Source: Penicillus capitatus (Eukaryota > Chlorophyta). From it: a DNA stretch of 64,000 nucleotides. Location of the stretch: the NCBI GenBank assembly GCA_965649825.1, contig OZ287702.1, positions 1,240,001 to 1,304,000 on the forward strand. Reading direction: 5' to 3'. Below, piece after piece: positions 12,173-23,507 of this stretch (position 1 is the first letter of the stretch; every line of letters begins with the position of its first letter). The position numbers and the translations under genes are program-made. The notes beneath the pieces were generated by a model. It saw only the letters and a list, made by a program, of their open reading frames with translations, was not told the origin of the DNA and made no database searches.

Positions 12173-12320
12173 TGTTGGATCAGGAAACGTCACTGTCGAA
12201 TGACAAGACGTTTACCTATATTACGACGTACTGAGCACCTGTAAAGAATACCCGTCTGGCTCTTCTCGCACCGCGGCCTCTAAGCGCTCGGACCAATCGC
12301 CGACCCTATCGGTCCTAACA
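12173..12320 (+). repeat. 3' LTR of the TRIM-like element
   Basis: 148 bp, identical to 11471-11618. It is preceded by the purine tract and followed by TGCC, which also precedes the left LTR. Confidence 0.9.
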
Positions 12321-13831
12321 TGCCCGACCCTCGCTTGGATGCTCAATCCCTGATGTGATAACAGGAAAAACATATGAAGTTCAAGAGTGAGTTCCCACTG
12401 AGATTCTAGAAGCTTCCACGGAACTTCAGCAAGAACTTCACAAGAGCTCACTCCTAGTCATCCTGGTTCATGCCAATTCATCGCGACTCGGCGGTGACGG
12501 TTAAGTCGCAGCTAGAGGCACGCGAAACACAAACTGACGGAAATGCCTATTATTACAACGACGTCCCATCAGCGTCCTTTCAGAAACGCACCATACTTTG
12601 ACATGGATGCAGCCGTCTTCCCGTTGTGCGAACTCCGAACAGTCAGCGGAGCAAAAAGAACGAACCAACCCAAACACAGTCTAAAACGTAGAAGAACAGA
12701 AAAGAAAGTCCCTTGGGTGTGTGAGACTCGAATGCTCGAGGGTCAAGGACCCCGACCCTTGTGGTTTCCTCCTGGCTAAGGGCCACATTGATTCTGTCCT
12801 TTAAATGCTATGGTCAGAAAATGGCTAGAAGAGATGACTGAGCCTAAGAGACAAATGACAGAAGAGTAATGATGACTGTAAAAAAACAAACAAACTAACC
12901 TGTAAAATTCTTTAGGTACGTTGCGATTGGTTTTCCCACATGCGATTCAAAAATGACTCGGTCATTTGGCCAAGTTTTCGACGGCTGGGAAATGCAGCGG
13001 ACAGCCTGCCTATCAGGCTTCCGTACCTATGGTTCAAAGAGTGAGAACTCTTGGGAAACAGGCGAAAAGGACGCATGACCTCCTTCTCTAACCTGGTTTC
13101 CACCTTGTCCACCGCTACTTCGAATTCGAGAGTGTCCTCTTCTAACCCGAGCTTCATTCTGGCATGCGTGTATCCCATGATGGCGCTGGTCCTCCCTCAC
13201 TGCGGATTGTATACTCGTCGAAGCCAGGGGAGACGATCCATGCACGCTTCGAATTCTCAGGCCGAGGAGTTTGGCAGTGGTTCGACCCATTACATTTCTA
13301 GGAAGCTCGGGGTTCATGAAGAAACAATGCGGAAGAGCAAGTTCCCCGAGCTCCTCCGCGGCAATGTATCGAGGTCCCGGGGGTCAGCGCGTTGCAGCGA
13401 GAGGTGGCGGAAGGGCTCGTGCTGAGGACGAAGATGGTTCACGGGGCTCAGGCTCTTGTGACCGTGGGGGCAGGGGGATTCGTATCCCTTGACGGGAGTG
13501 GTTGAGCCGTGTAATGACCACCCTGCCGTTCTGACCATCGGACACAACGGGTGATAGCTCCCGGTGAAAGATACTAATAACAATAAGGCAGTGATCACTG
13601 AACGTGAGTTGTAGTTTGCGACTGTTGGATGCATAGGTTGGCGAACCCTGAACCACGAAGGGTATTTAAAGCGGACATTCTCCCTGTAAATATCTCGAGT
13701 TCTTTGGTGGTATCATCTAGGTGTTTTCTGTCGTCGTTGTGTGTTCTTTGAATTCCAAGTACTATAACGTTGTTACATCGATTTCCAAAACGCATGCAAA
13801 TATAAACCGGTTAAGTAGTCAAAATACCACA

Positions 13832-14014
13832 TCACATCTCCGCTAGAGTCTTCTCTGCCTTGCACCCACGCTTCTCGACACAACAACGATCCATCATATC
13901 AAGAACTTGCGCCTCGAAACGATCCATCGCTTTAAGACAAACATGATCAAACATCCCATCCGCCGCTTTTTGAATACGCGTCGGGGAAACGAGGCATAAA
14001 TACTCTCTCCACCG
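13832..14014 (-). CDS. Isolated terminal exon of an unrecognised gene
   Basis: After the acceptor ...GAACAG (14015-14020) an open exon reads RWREYLCLVSPTRIQKAADG and continues for about 61 codons to a TGA at 13832-13834. Its composition is protein-like: amphipathic helices with several Cys near the end (DRCCVEKRGC). A yeast-like branch-point TACTAAC sits at 14040-14046, about 23 nt upstream of the acceptor, supporting a true intron. I could not place the upstream exon; it should lie between here and mL46 (14307) or within it. No family is recognised. Confidence 0.45.
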   Translation of the reverse strand, partial: RWREYLCLVSPTRIQKAADGMFDHVCLKAMDRFEAQVLDMMDRCCVEKRGCKAEKTLAEM

Positions 14015-14306
14015 CTGTTCAAACCCAACGATGGTTCATGTTAGTATATCGTCATAAACAAAACGTGGTAAACATTGCTACGACTTTCAAAGGTCCTAAA
14101 GATTCACTATTATTAATGTAGCATCTCTTAACCGCTCTGTAAAACGAACGGATCCACAGTGGAAGGTTATTAGCGGACTATCCCCGTAAAAGGCGCTCTC
14201 CTTCGACGATTGTGTTGTAACGCTGAAATGTAAAAGCTGTCCGTGGTGATGTTAAAACGGCAGGTAGGAAATGTTCTTTAATTCCAAAGCGGCAACCGCT
14301 ATGATC

Positions 14307-15074
14307 TCATTGTAACGCTCTGTTCAGTAGCCCACGTAGTTTGATATTGTCAATATACCCGTCCATCTCACTCTTCGCAATCCAAGCGTGATCCACAAAA
14401 TCAGAGTTCGGCAACAAGGTCGCTTGACCCGACAGCAGCTGCGCCTTCATGTAGAATTCCGTTCGCGCTCTCGCTCCTTCTTCAAAAGTGTAATGAGCTA
14501 TTGGCCAATTCGCGATAAAGAAAACATCTGTCTTCGGTCCAATGCACTCCGCCAAGGCACGTTCGCCCGTTTTCCGAATCGTCTCTCCCGCGCTATGAAG
14601 GGTCGCCGGAAAGGACCATCCTCCTGAACGTGTCTTCACAATGAAGTAGAGATAACGATCCAAGAAACGCATCAATGACTTTGTATCGCCTTCCTTGTCC
14701 GCTTGTGTAATGCGATCAAGTTCTTGCCATTCAGCACCTTCGTTCTGCTGCGCGTCTTCTTCCTCTTCCTCTTCCTCTATCAACTTTTTCTTTCTCTGCC
14801 ACTCCTGTGGCAAATTCTGCTCTCTTTGTTCCCTCACCTGCTGAGACCACATTTGATACTCAATCTCCCAATCTTCAGGAAGAGGCCGCAGCAGTGGAGC
14901 GCGAGCAAGAATGCAAGATCCATGGATCGGCAGTTTGACGGCGTCGTTTTCCTTCGGGGCTTCAGGATTCGACGCAGATGTGAAACACAGATGCCCAAAA
15001 AACCCGCGGCGCGATGACGGTAGAAGCAGGCGCGACAGAGAACGAAGACTCAGCGTCGTCGTCATTAGACACAT
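14307..15074 (-). CDS. MRPL46: Mitochondrial large ribosomal subunit protein mL46
   Basis: 255 codons in a single exon. The start (MCLMTTTLSLRSL, ATG at 15074 with a second at 15065) is rich in Ser, Arg and Leu, like a mitochondrial targeting peptide. The N-terminal half carries PLLRPLPEDWEIEYQMWSQQ and an acidic coiled stretch. The C-terminal half is the degenerate NUDIX-like domain of mL46: GGWSFPATLHSAGETIRKTG, then ERALAECIGPKTDVFFIANW and a closing FVDHAWIAKSEMDGYI. Length fits the family (about 250-280 residues). It acts in the mitoribosome large subunit, a structural role without hydrolase activity. The gene is head-to-head with PI4KA across about 1 kb. Confidence 0.9.
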   Translation of the reverse strand: MCLMTTTLSLRSLSRLLLPSSRRGFFGHLCFTSASNPEAPKENDAVKLPIHGSCILARAPLLRPLPEDWEIEYQMWSQQVREQREQNLPQEWQRKKKLIEEEEEEEDAQQNEGAEWQELDRITQADKEGDTKSLMRFLDRYLYFIVKTRSGGWSFPATLHSAGETIRKTGERALAECIGPKTDVFFIANWPIAHYTFEEGARARTEFYMKAQLLSGQATLLPNSDFVDHAWIAKSEMDGYIDNIKLRGLLNRALQ

Positions 15075-16042
15075 CTAGAACATTGACCTGTCTGTCCGTC
15101 GAACAGTTTTATTTTTCAAAACATAAAGTCTTACACAGACGGAGGACAAACAAAGCACCGTCTCTCTCATCGCTGTCTGGCATAGACGAGCTTCCTCTTT
15201 ACCCGAAAAACGACGCCACGTGTGAGAAGGTGCGACAGAAGGCCGAGTGGTCCGAACATGAAACAGAGTAGAACCGAATGCCCCGTCCAGATGTTCCGAT
15301 TGAGACCGTCCAAAAACACAGCCCTATAGCACAGCAATCCCTCTTTGGCTGTAAGTCAGACTCCCGGGTGCTTGATCACTTAGCCTGGCAGAAATCCATG
15401 ATGAGAAGGTTGAGCCATGTAAGGACCGTGCTCCAGGGTTCCATCAGCACTTCCGAAAATCCACTGATCTGATCACAGGATTTCGCACCGTAAGACGTAG
15501 AAGCGCATCGTGTGGTGCATCCGTCATACATTTGGTACCGGCCAGGAACTCTGAAGGATAGAGAGAATCTTCCCCAATAGTCCATCCGAGAGACACCGGA
15601 TCAGCACAGCAACGTAAACCAAAGCGAAACTGACAGACAGCCATTGCGCCTGTACGATGCTCTTCGTCTACACCGTTGTTTGTTCGTTCACAACATCTCT
15701 GCATGTACAAATGCGTCTGACCATTTGCCTTTTGGGCAGAGCAATCATCATGAAATAGAGAGGCATGACGCTGACAGAGGAAGCATTAAACACCCATTCC
15801 GGTGAGATCGCCCAGACATTCATTTGCACACCGTTTCCTACCTCGCACTCTTGAGATCCTTCCTCTAGAGTCTACCTCTCTTACGCTCAGTGTTCTTTCG
15901 ATGCGTGCGCAGGGATCGATACTTCAAAAGGCAACGGCAAGGAAAGGGCTGCGTGGCACCAAGCTGTGTGAGCGACCAGAATCTCCGCATCTTGTTTCAC
16001 TTCGATCATTTCCCAAAATTCTTCGTCATTACGCCACCCAAG
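15075..16042. other. Intergenic, mL46 to PI4KA
   Basis: Nearly 1 kb between divergent genes. Short open frames on both strands (for example 15014-15271 plus and 15376-15710 minus, the latter with several Cys) have no recognisable domain. No RNA gene was seen. Confidence 0.45.
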
Positions 16043-19000
16043 ATGAATGGTCCCGCGACTGACACGGAACTACAATGCGAATGGGCCAAGACGCTTGCAG
16101 CGAGTGGCGATGTGCTTCGTGTGGATGTGGAGGCACTTGTGAAAGCGGCCCTCTCTGCGCGGTCGACGGGCGTCAAAGGTTCACGGGCTTCGCGTTTGAC
16201 ACAATCCAAGACAGTTGACGGTAAGCTGTTTCTGGACAAGCATCATCTACCCGACCTGTCTGCCGCACCTCAGAAATCCGACTGCGTTGTCTGCTTCCCC
16301 TCTGCAGCTTTCTCGAAGAATCAGATGGACAGGTGCATTCGCATCATAGCGAAATGACAGTGGTGATGGTGTGTCTAGCATGCGGATTATTTGGTACCTT
16401 TGATTCTGGACCATTTCAAGAGCCTCCCCAAAGTTTTCAATCTACATCCGGAACACACGTCCAATTTCCAAAAAGCCGTGACACAATGTCTGCTGAAGCT
16501 GAAAGCGTAAGAGTCTGTACGAGCAGAGGATAGAGAAGGAAATGGACGTTTTCTTCAGGGTGATGGTGTTGTCGTCTCTTCCGGTGGAGTTCGTCGAGGA
16601 CATCAGTCAGACAGTCCACGATGTCATCAAAATCTGTGTGGATCCTGAAGGAAAGGTATCGTCGGGACCGACCACGCGATATTTCTTTGTACGTGCCCTG
16701 GCACGCGATGCCGAGCTGGAAGACAACATCCCGATGCTCCCTAAGCACGCTTATGCTCTGTTGCAGTGGCTTCATGACCATTTTTACACACAAGGTCTTC
16801 ACTAATCCTCAGCAGGGGACCCTCACAGCTGTGTGACTTAGAGGCGGATGCGTATATGGTATCACACATCTCTGTCGATCTCGTTTCGAGTGGAATGGCA
16901 ACAAAGGGACTTATCGATCATCTGGACGATGAGAAAATTATGGCCATGACAATTCCGATCGTCTCGGCCGCTTTTCCGATCGATTCTCCAGCCAATAACG
17001 CGCTCATTGTCAATTCCCAGCCGTTTGTGGACATCTCAATGGGAAGTCTAAGTCGGATTGTTTCGTTTGCTTGCGAATCTGTACAGTCGGCGCTGAAACC
17101 GATCCTGGAGTCCGGTCCAGACAGAAAACTGAGACTGGATGTCGGACCACAATCCGGCATGTCTTTCTCGAACAGACAGAGAGCACCGTCAGGAGATCTT
17201 GTTCGGGCCGCTGCAAAACTGGCGACCCGTTTGGTCTACCGTCTCTGGGAAGGGAAGCGCAAAGGAACGTGCACTCTCCACGGCGATTTCTCAACAGTTA
17301 AAGATGAAATGCTGAAAGTCGTGGACATCATGTTGGAGGTGGCCGAGACCTGCTTGAGCACGGCATGGGAATCTGGCGCTCTCCATGTAAAGAAGACAGA
17401 CGGTTTGCTCTCCGACATCAACAGGAGTGTTGTTTAGGTGGTGGCAAGCGCAAAGCATATGTTGCAGGAAACAATGCAGTTGGTTTCGGCGGGTGTCAGT
17501 ATCGGAGAGTCCATGAGCGATAATCTGAGTCGTTTGCAGATGCTGATGCTCTCATCGATTCGTCTCCTGGAAGAGGTCGGCGAAACGGACACTCCTTACA
17601 CCAGTTCAGGACAGGGCTCTGTTCGCTCGAGGGGGTCCACTTCTGTGGAGTGCACGGTCGCTTTGGAGTGGGATGTCAGCCATTCATTCATCAAACAGAG
17701 CTGCTGCGATGCATCTCCCATCCTGGAACTCTGTGGGGTGGCATCTGAAGTACTCTGTGCCACGTTGGCCGACGGATGGCGAGCAAATCAGAAAGCAGAT
17801 GTCCGCGAAGTGGCAATTCCTCTCGGCAACATCATGGTCGCCTCAGCCGTTGCAGGCACGAGTGGAGAACGCCAGATTGCTGCCCTGTCACTGGGGCGTC
17901 TGTTTGTGCTCGTCGGAGGAGATCCAGACATGGCTCGTCTCCTTCTGCCACTCCTCATGGACGGAATGCTGGGTTCAGACAACAGCACCCCGACCCCTGT
18001 CTACGCCTGTCTGCTTCATGTCCTAGCCACTATCGGAGGTGTGAGCGGACAATGCGGTTTCCCTTGGGCATTGAATCAGGTGCTGGAACAGATGATCAAG
18101 CTCTATAAGGACCCTCATGGAATCGTCTCAGCAGGATTGATGTTTGCAACAGGCAGCGAGGGCAAACAGAAAGGCCAGATGGCAAGCGCCTTTTTGCAGT
18201 TGACAACACTCTTGCAGGATGCATCACCGTCCATTCGCAAAGACGTTCGCCACAAACTTCTGGCCCTGTTTTCAGACTTTGGCCTTCATGCCAATGAACT
18301 GAATGCGATCTATGACTTGGGTGCTCTACTCCCTGCCATCGCTGCAGCCTGTGAGAATCTGGATCGAACGCTGCCTCGTATGATTGCCAGTTACAATGGC
18401 AGCATCCAGCAAATCAATCACTTCGAAAGGCCGCGATCTGACATCTCACTCATTCGCAACTTCCGTAATCTCTGGATGTACTCTGCCATATACAAGTTCT
18501 CGGGTATCTCGAAGAAGGGAACGCTGTATGAATGGCCCAGAGACTGGCCGACAGCTCTGGGCAAGATTGCGGCTGCAACACCGGCACTTTCGAGCATCGA
18601 CGGTCCTCAGAGGTCAGACACTGCAAGGGAACGACTCCAAGCTGAGCTTCAGGACAGGTTCGCCCTTTGTTCTATCGTCCACGAAGACGCTATTCGTTCG
18701 CAGGTTGGCCAGAGCAGGTCCTCATGCCGACGCTGCATCTCTCAATAGTCTACTCAAGGAAGTGGTGGCCCCTTTCGGCAACACCTACTCTGTTCCCATG
18801 GCCACCCCTGCAGTCTATGCATACCTCCTGGCTGTGGCAACACTGGAACTGTCTCGAGCCGCTCTGAGTCCGCTGCGTACGTTTCATGATACCTCTCCTT
18901 TAGCTTCCGTCATGTCCTACCTCTCTGTGGCTGTCGTCGGTTCTCTGGAGTCCCAATGGTTCAGAGCTATTGCAGAAGCTGTTTTTCACCATAATCTGAA

Positions 19001-22000
19001 GAGATTTCTGGATTCTGGTTTCAATCAACTCTCTATCAATAATGGAATGCCAGTTCAACATCTTCAACAACGACTGGCATTGACGTTGATCAATGGTCTA
19101 GCGACAGGCAGTGGTCATGTTGAAGGGGACTACCCTCAAGTGGCCGAATTGGCAAACACATTGCTGGAACAGTTGGTCAAAGCAGTTCCCTCACTCTACT
19201 GGAATGCCGAGTGCCTCAATCAGCTCCTGGCCAATCTGGATCAGGAGGAAACGGCCAGCGTCATGATCGAAGGCGTCGACGTACGCAATGAAGGCTTAGT
19301 CTGGAACTGGGTACTCCACTGGGTCGATGCCATTGCCACAATGGCTCCGACGCGTGCGGAGGCTATCATTCACGAATACCTGAGGGACGACAACTGCCCT
19401 GAGAATACAGTTGTGCTGCGACATGCAGCAGAGCTGCTTTCTCGTTGCTCCAAGGCAGGACACAAGCAGAGCCAGGCTGAGAAAGAGGGCAGTAGGCGTT
19501 TCATGCGATCCCTGGCCCGCAAGTCGTACTACGTGGGACGCGTTTCCGGATTCAGTGATGGCCTGGACCAGAACGCAATCGAGACGGATCCCGTCATTCT
19601 TAAGAAAGTGGTCGAATCGCTGAACGAGTCAGTGAGAGAGCAGAAATTCAGTAAGAATGTGGAACAGAAGTACCTCCAAGCGGCAGCGACGTTAGTGAAA
19701 TACACGCCATCCACCACACCACAGAATCTCCTTCGGGCTATCTGCTGGACCCCTGTCCAGATGTTCGAGCCAGAGATGATGCAGCTGGCAACATTCTCAT
19801 GGGAATGGGTGTTGACGGCATCTTCCAGTTTAAATCTCTCGATGGTCGCCGAGATCGTGGATGCCTGGATCTGGACAGTGCGCAAGAGAATGGGCATCTT
19901 TACTGGCAACAAGTACGAGAACACCACGACTGTCCTTTACCAACCAGGTGCGTTTCTTCATTCCCTGCGCGTTGAAGAGATGGATTGAGATGGACGCGCG
20001 ACAGATGACTCAGCTCAGGCTAGTAGCATTGATGGCATCAAAGCACATGGCTTGTGGTTGTCATTCCTGTTGGAGCAATGGGAGGTCTCGCGACAGGCAC
20101 CTTCTGATACACTGGCTGCACACACGAGTACTGCTATGCTGCTGACAAATTTGAATGAAGAAAAGGTCGTGTGTCATCGCAGGTGTGTTCTCTTGCCTCT
20201 TGACACAATCTCTGCATCATCCTCATGTTCTGAGCCATCACCCTGCAGCGGCCGGAGCACGGTTTAAGCTGCTGACCCTCGGGCTGAAATACTGCGAGTT
20301 CTTTGCAGACAGGGATCCAGACTGTGTCCCTGCTGCCGTGCTCTATGAAAGAATTATACGTGCCGGTCTTGCTTGGTAACATCACCAATGCTTCTATCTG
20401 ACGACTAGGAGACTGCATCTTGTGCTGTCAGGTTTGAGTATTCCCAAGCGTGGTACGGACAGAAGACGCGCATCGAGAGCGAAGAAGAGGTTATGGCAGT
20501 GAAGACATTCACAGGTATCCAAACAAGCAATGGGGATCATTGCTTCTGTACTTCTGCACAGGAATGCTGGCGCATTGGCCGCAGAAGAGTAATTTAGGCA
20601 GACTACAGATTTCCAAGTCAATGGCACTGTTGGCCGCTGTATGGCACTCGAATACATGGAGTCAGAACATGAGTGACCGGCGCAGAGATCTGCTGATCCA
20701 TCTCTGCAACAGAGAGATCGAGAGACTCCAGGTGAAGCCTCTCCAAGAACACGGCAGTTTTTTACAGGGGCGTTCAGGTGTGGGTCTGTCCGATACCTCA
20801 TGCAGATGTGGCTGCGACCCGTGCCATGCTGGACTGGAGCCGGTACGTGCAGACAGCATGGGCTGTGCATCCCCGTCTGGCACTCGGCCTTCTGGGCCGA
20901 TTTCCAGCCACGAGTTCCATCGAGAATGAACTCTTCTCGCTCATCAGCAAAAACGCAACAGATCCCACTGTGCAGTCCCTTCCTCAAGCGGCAATCCTGC
21001 TGGCGACGTGTGATCCGATGAAGAGAATCAAAGTCTCTTCGAAACTCGATCTGTTGAAGCACTGGGTGCCAGCGTCGGTGTCTGACGCACTCGGTCTCAT
21101 GGCCGTCGACATCAGTCGGCATTCCAGCGTGAAACACTTCATCGTGGCATCCCTCAGCAGAGCAAACCCAGAACAGGTATATCCTTCTGCGTCGAGGACA
21201 ACGCCAGCCCAGTGATGTATGTGTATGACAGTTGGCGTTCTACCTTCCTCAATTGGTTCAGGGACTGCGCAACGACAGCGATCATTCTTTCGAGTACCTG
21301 CTCGTTCAGAAGGCGTCGCAGTCCTGGATTTTCTGTCACAGATTGATGTGGTCCGTGACGCATCGCCCCTGCGTCTCGTCGGTGTGCTCTATGTGTGTTG
21401 GTGTTCAGGTATCTACGTTCGGAATGCAAACCGCCTCCCGAGGCCATGAATCCGGTCATCAAGCGCTCTGGCTGGAAGGCTCCGAGTGATACGGGGCTCT
21501 GGAGCATCACGGAGAAGCTCTACCACTCCATTCGCAACGCACTGTCGGATGAGCAGCGCATCTTCATGGATGCCGAAATGGGCTTCTTCGATCAGATCAC
21601 AGAGATCTCAGGCATCCTCAAACCCATTCCCACAGACGAACGGCGCACGAAGATTGAAGAAGTGCTGCAGGGGATATCTCTTGAAAGGGAGGATCTCTAC
21701 ATCCCCACCAATCCGGAGTCGATTGTCACACAGATCATATGTGACAGCGGCACCCCTATGCCCAGCAAAGAGAAGATGCCAATACTGGTTCAGTTCCAAG
21801 TCGAACAGCGACAAGGAGACGAGGAATCAGGTGCCGGGCAGCGCAAACAGGTATGTGATCAGCAGGCAAATGTCGTTGGCAGACATCGAATCTGTGGTGT
21901 GTACGCATCGCAGGCCTGTATCTTCAAAGTCGGAGATGACGTGCGTCAAGACGTCCTTGCACTGCAGATCATCAAGCTTTTAAAAGATGTTTTCATCAAG

Positions 22001-22743
22001 GCAGGTCTCGACCTGTATCTCTGTCCCTACGGTGTGATTCCGACGGGATACGAGAAAGGTATGACCTCCTGCACGTGTCCATCAGACGAGCAACTCGAGC
22101 TTCTGCGGTGACAGGTATCATCGAAGTGGTGCCGAACAGCAAGTCTCGATCGGCCTTGGGTGAGACGACGGATGGCGGTCTGTACGAGATCTTTCAGAGG
22201 GAATTCGGGGCGCCGGGGTCGCCACGATTCGAAGCTGCTCGGCACAACTTCATGGTTTCCGAAGCAGGCTATGCCATTGCCAGTTTTCTGCTGCAGTGCA
22301 AGGATCGACACAACGGCAACATCCTCATCGACTCCGAGGGCCATCTCGTGCACATCGATTTCGGGTTCATCTTGGAGATCTCTCCCGGAAAGAACATGAA
22401 ATTCGAGAGCGCAGATTTCAAGCTGAGCCACGAGATGACGCAGCTGCTCGATCCTGGTGGAATGCGGAACTCGAAATTCTATCACACCTTCGAGGAGATG
22501 TGCATTCGCGCCTTTCTCGCTGCACGTACCGTAGCGGATCCTATCATTACATGTGTCGCTCTCATGAAGCATTCTGGACTTCCTTGTTTCGAAAGAGGCG
22601 ATGCCGTCAGGAACATTCGCAATCGCTTTCATCTCGACAAAAGCGAGAAGCAAGTGGCTGCCCATATCCGAAGCGTGGTCGATAATGCGTACTGCAAATG
22701 GACAACAGCATTGTACGATAAGCTGCAGAATTATACCTATTGA
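16043..22743 (+). CDS. PI4KA: Phosphatidylinositol 4-kinase III alpha
   Basis: A multi-exon gene of about 6.7 kb, probably encoding 1,900-2,000 residues, close to the usual 2,000-2,100. I take ATG 16043 (MNGPATDTEL) as start; the first clear intron is 16221-16273. The long N-terminal two-thirds is helical-repeat sequence with no catalytic motif, as in the family. The C-terminal kinase is unmistakable: FKVGDDVRQDVLALQII (lysine-binding and helix region, about 21910), CKDRHNGNILID (catalytic loop, about 22300) and HIDFGFILEISPG (activation loop, about 22350). The end LYDKLQNYTY is typical. The enzyme makes PI4P at the plasma membrane with TTC7/EFR3 partners (family knowledge). Intron positions between about 18.67 and 21.4 kb are not all resolved. 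Confidence 0.93.
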
Positions 22744-23090
22744 TCCCGAGAGGAGTGGTTTACTGGGAAACCCTCTTTAATTGTCAAAGCTTTCTGTTTA
22801 TCATAATTAAGGGGAATGGTGAAATGCTTTAGAACACGCGAAGGAGACCCGGGGAGGAAACCCGCTATTTCGGATCGCTGTATCACGAAAGACAGCATCG
22901 CCATGTTACAGGATAAAAGTCATCCATCATTGAATCAGCCAGCGTAGTTGACGACATCACACTGTGCAGCCGACAAAACAATAAGCTAGATTAAAAGCAA
23001 CAGCCGGAAACGCACTGAAGAAGTAAGAGTCCCTCAGGGTATCAAAACTAGGTGGTAACAATGTCCCCCGATCAGTCAAGGTCAGTGTTT
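22744..23090. other. Intergenic, convergent 3' ends
   Basis: About 350 bp between the PI4KA stop and the stop of the small minus-strand gene. No feature was seen. Confidence 0.5.
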
Positions 23091-23507
23091 TTATTTCTTC
23101 CGTCCATCGAATTGAGACCCGTGAGAGGCAGGAAATCCGAGGTCACTCGAAGCAGCAGTTGCACTTCCGCCCGCTGCACCTTTAGCATGGCCGTTGCCGC
23201 TCGATGCTGCTTGAACGCCGCTAGCACCGCTGGATGAAGCATGCCTTCCATTCTGATCTGCTCCTGCCATTCCACTGAAATCGGTGAAACCAGAAGCCTG
23301 CGCTGTGCTGTCCTTTGGAGCTACGGTTGCGGTTTTTCCGTAGCTATCGGTCATCGCGACTGCAGTGCAATTATCACGAGAGAAAACATTGTCTTCATTA
23401 TCCGACCAGTATATGTTAAGCTCAATCACGTTAGCTTGTTTCTTGATGCCTTTTAGAAAAATCGAAGGAAAGAATAATAACGAATAAGCGCTGCGCGTGA
23501 ATAGCAT
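23091..23507 (-). CDS. Small Ala/Ser/Gly-rich protein with hydrophobic N-terminus
   Basis: ATG 23507 gives about 138 residues. The start (MLFTRSAYSLLFFPSIFL) could be a signal peptide or anchor. The middle has CTAVAMTDSYGKTATVAPKD, and the C-terminal half is low complexity with Gly, Ala, Ser, His and Asn (SGNGHAKGAAGGSATAASSD). That composition resembles the tail and spacers of the Cys-rich secreted protein at 35.1-36.7 kb (for example KDGSASAVKGYGG), so the two may be distantly related wall or matrix proteins. It could also be the last exon of a longer gene. No known domain. Confidence 0.45.
   Translation of the reverse strand: MLFTRSAYSLLFFPSIFLKGIKKQANVIELNIYWSDNEDNVFSRDNCTAVAMTDSYGKTATVAPKDSTAQASGFTDFSGMAGADQNGRHASSSGASGVQAASSGNGHAKGAAGGSATAASSDLGFPASHGSQFDGRKK

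Larger units (their letters stand above)
11471..12320 (+). mobile_element. Non-autonomous LTR retrotransposon (TRIM-like), 850 bp
   Basis: Two identical 148-bp direct repeats (11471-11618 and 12173-12320) flank a 554-bp centre. Each repeat starts TGTTGGATC and ends GGTCCTAACA, giving the TG...CA ends and short inverted termini of LTRs. Two bases after the left LTR is TGGTTTCGGAGC (11621-11632), a typical tRNA primer-binding site carrying the complement of the CCA tail. Just before the right LTR is the purine run GGGGGGAGGGG (12161-12171). The four bases TGCC occur on both sides of the element (11467-11470 and 12321-12324), fitting a target-site duplication. The centre has no gag-pol; one 67-codon open frame (11882-12085) is of doubtful meaning. 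Identical LTRs mean recent insertion. Strand is set by the primer-site and purine-tract order. Confidence 0.88.
8237..13831. other. Gene-poor, partly AT-rich region with retroelement remains
   Basis: About 5.6 kb with no supportable host gene. Roughly 8.4-10.9 kb is visibly richer in A+T than the rest of the window and full of stops in all frames. It contains the reverse transcriptase fragment near 9.7-9.9 kb and the complete small LTR element at 11.47-12.32 kb, both listed separately. The remaining open frames (for example 12543-12779 and 12912-13425) show no recognisable domain. Confidence 0.7.

Noticed and set aside
12912-13425. Overlapping open frames on both strands near 13 kb
   Set aside because: Neither strand shows a domain, splice structure or codon pattern that sets it apart from chance.
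13470-13560. tRNA-like or SINE-like A and B boxes (TGGTCAGAACGG; GATACGAATCC, minus strand)
   Set aside because: The boxes are degenerate and no cloverleaf with paired acceptor and T stems could be drawn.
13384-13656. Possible LINE endonuclease end (SDHCLIV on the minus strand)
   Set aside because: Only the SDH-type motif is present; the preceding catalytic motifs of AP endonucleases and any RT are missing, so chance is likely.
15376-15710. Cys-containing minus-strand frames between mL46 and PI4KA
   Set aside because: No signal peptide, no conserved spacing of Cys and no consistent splice plan were found.
20394-21137. Minus-strand frame of 247 codons
   Set aside because: It is antisense to PI4KA exons and shows no recognisable domain.
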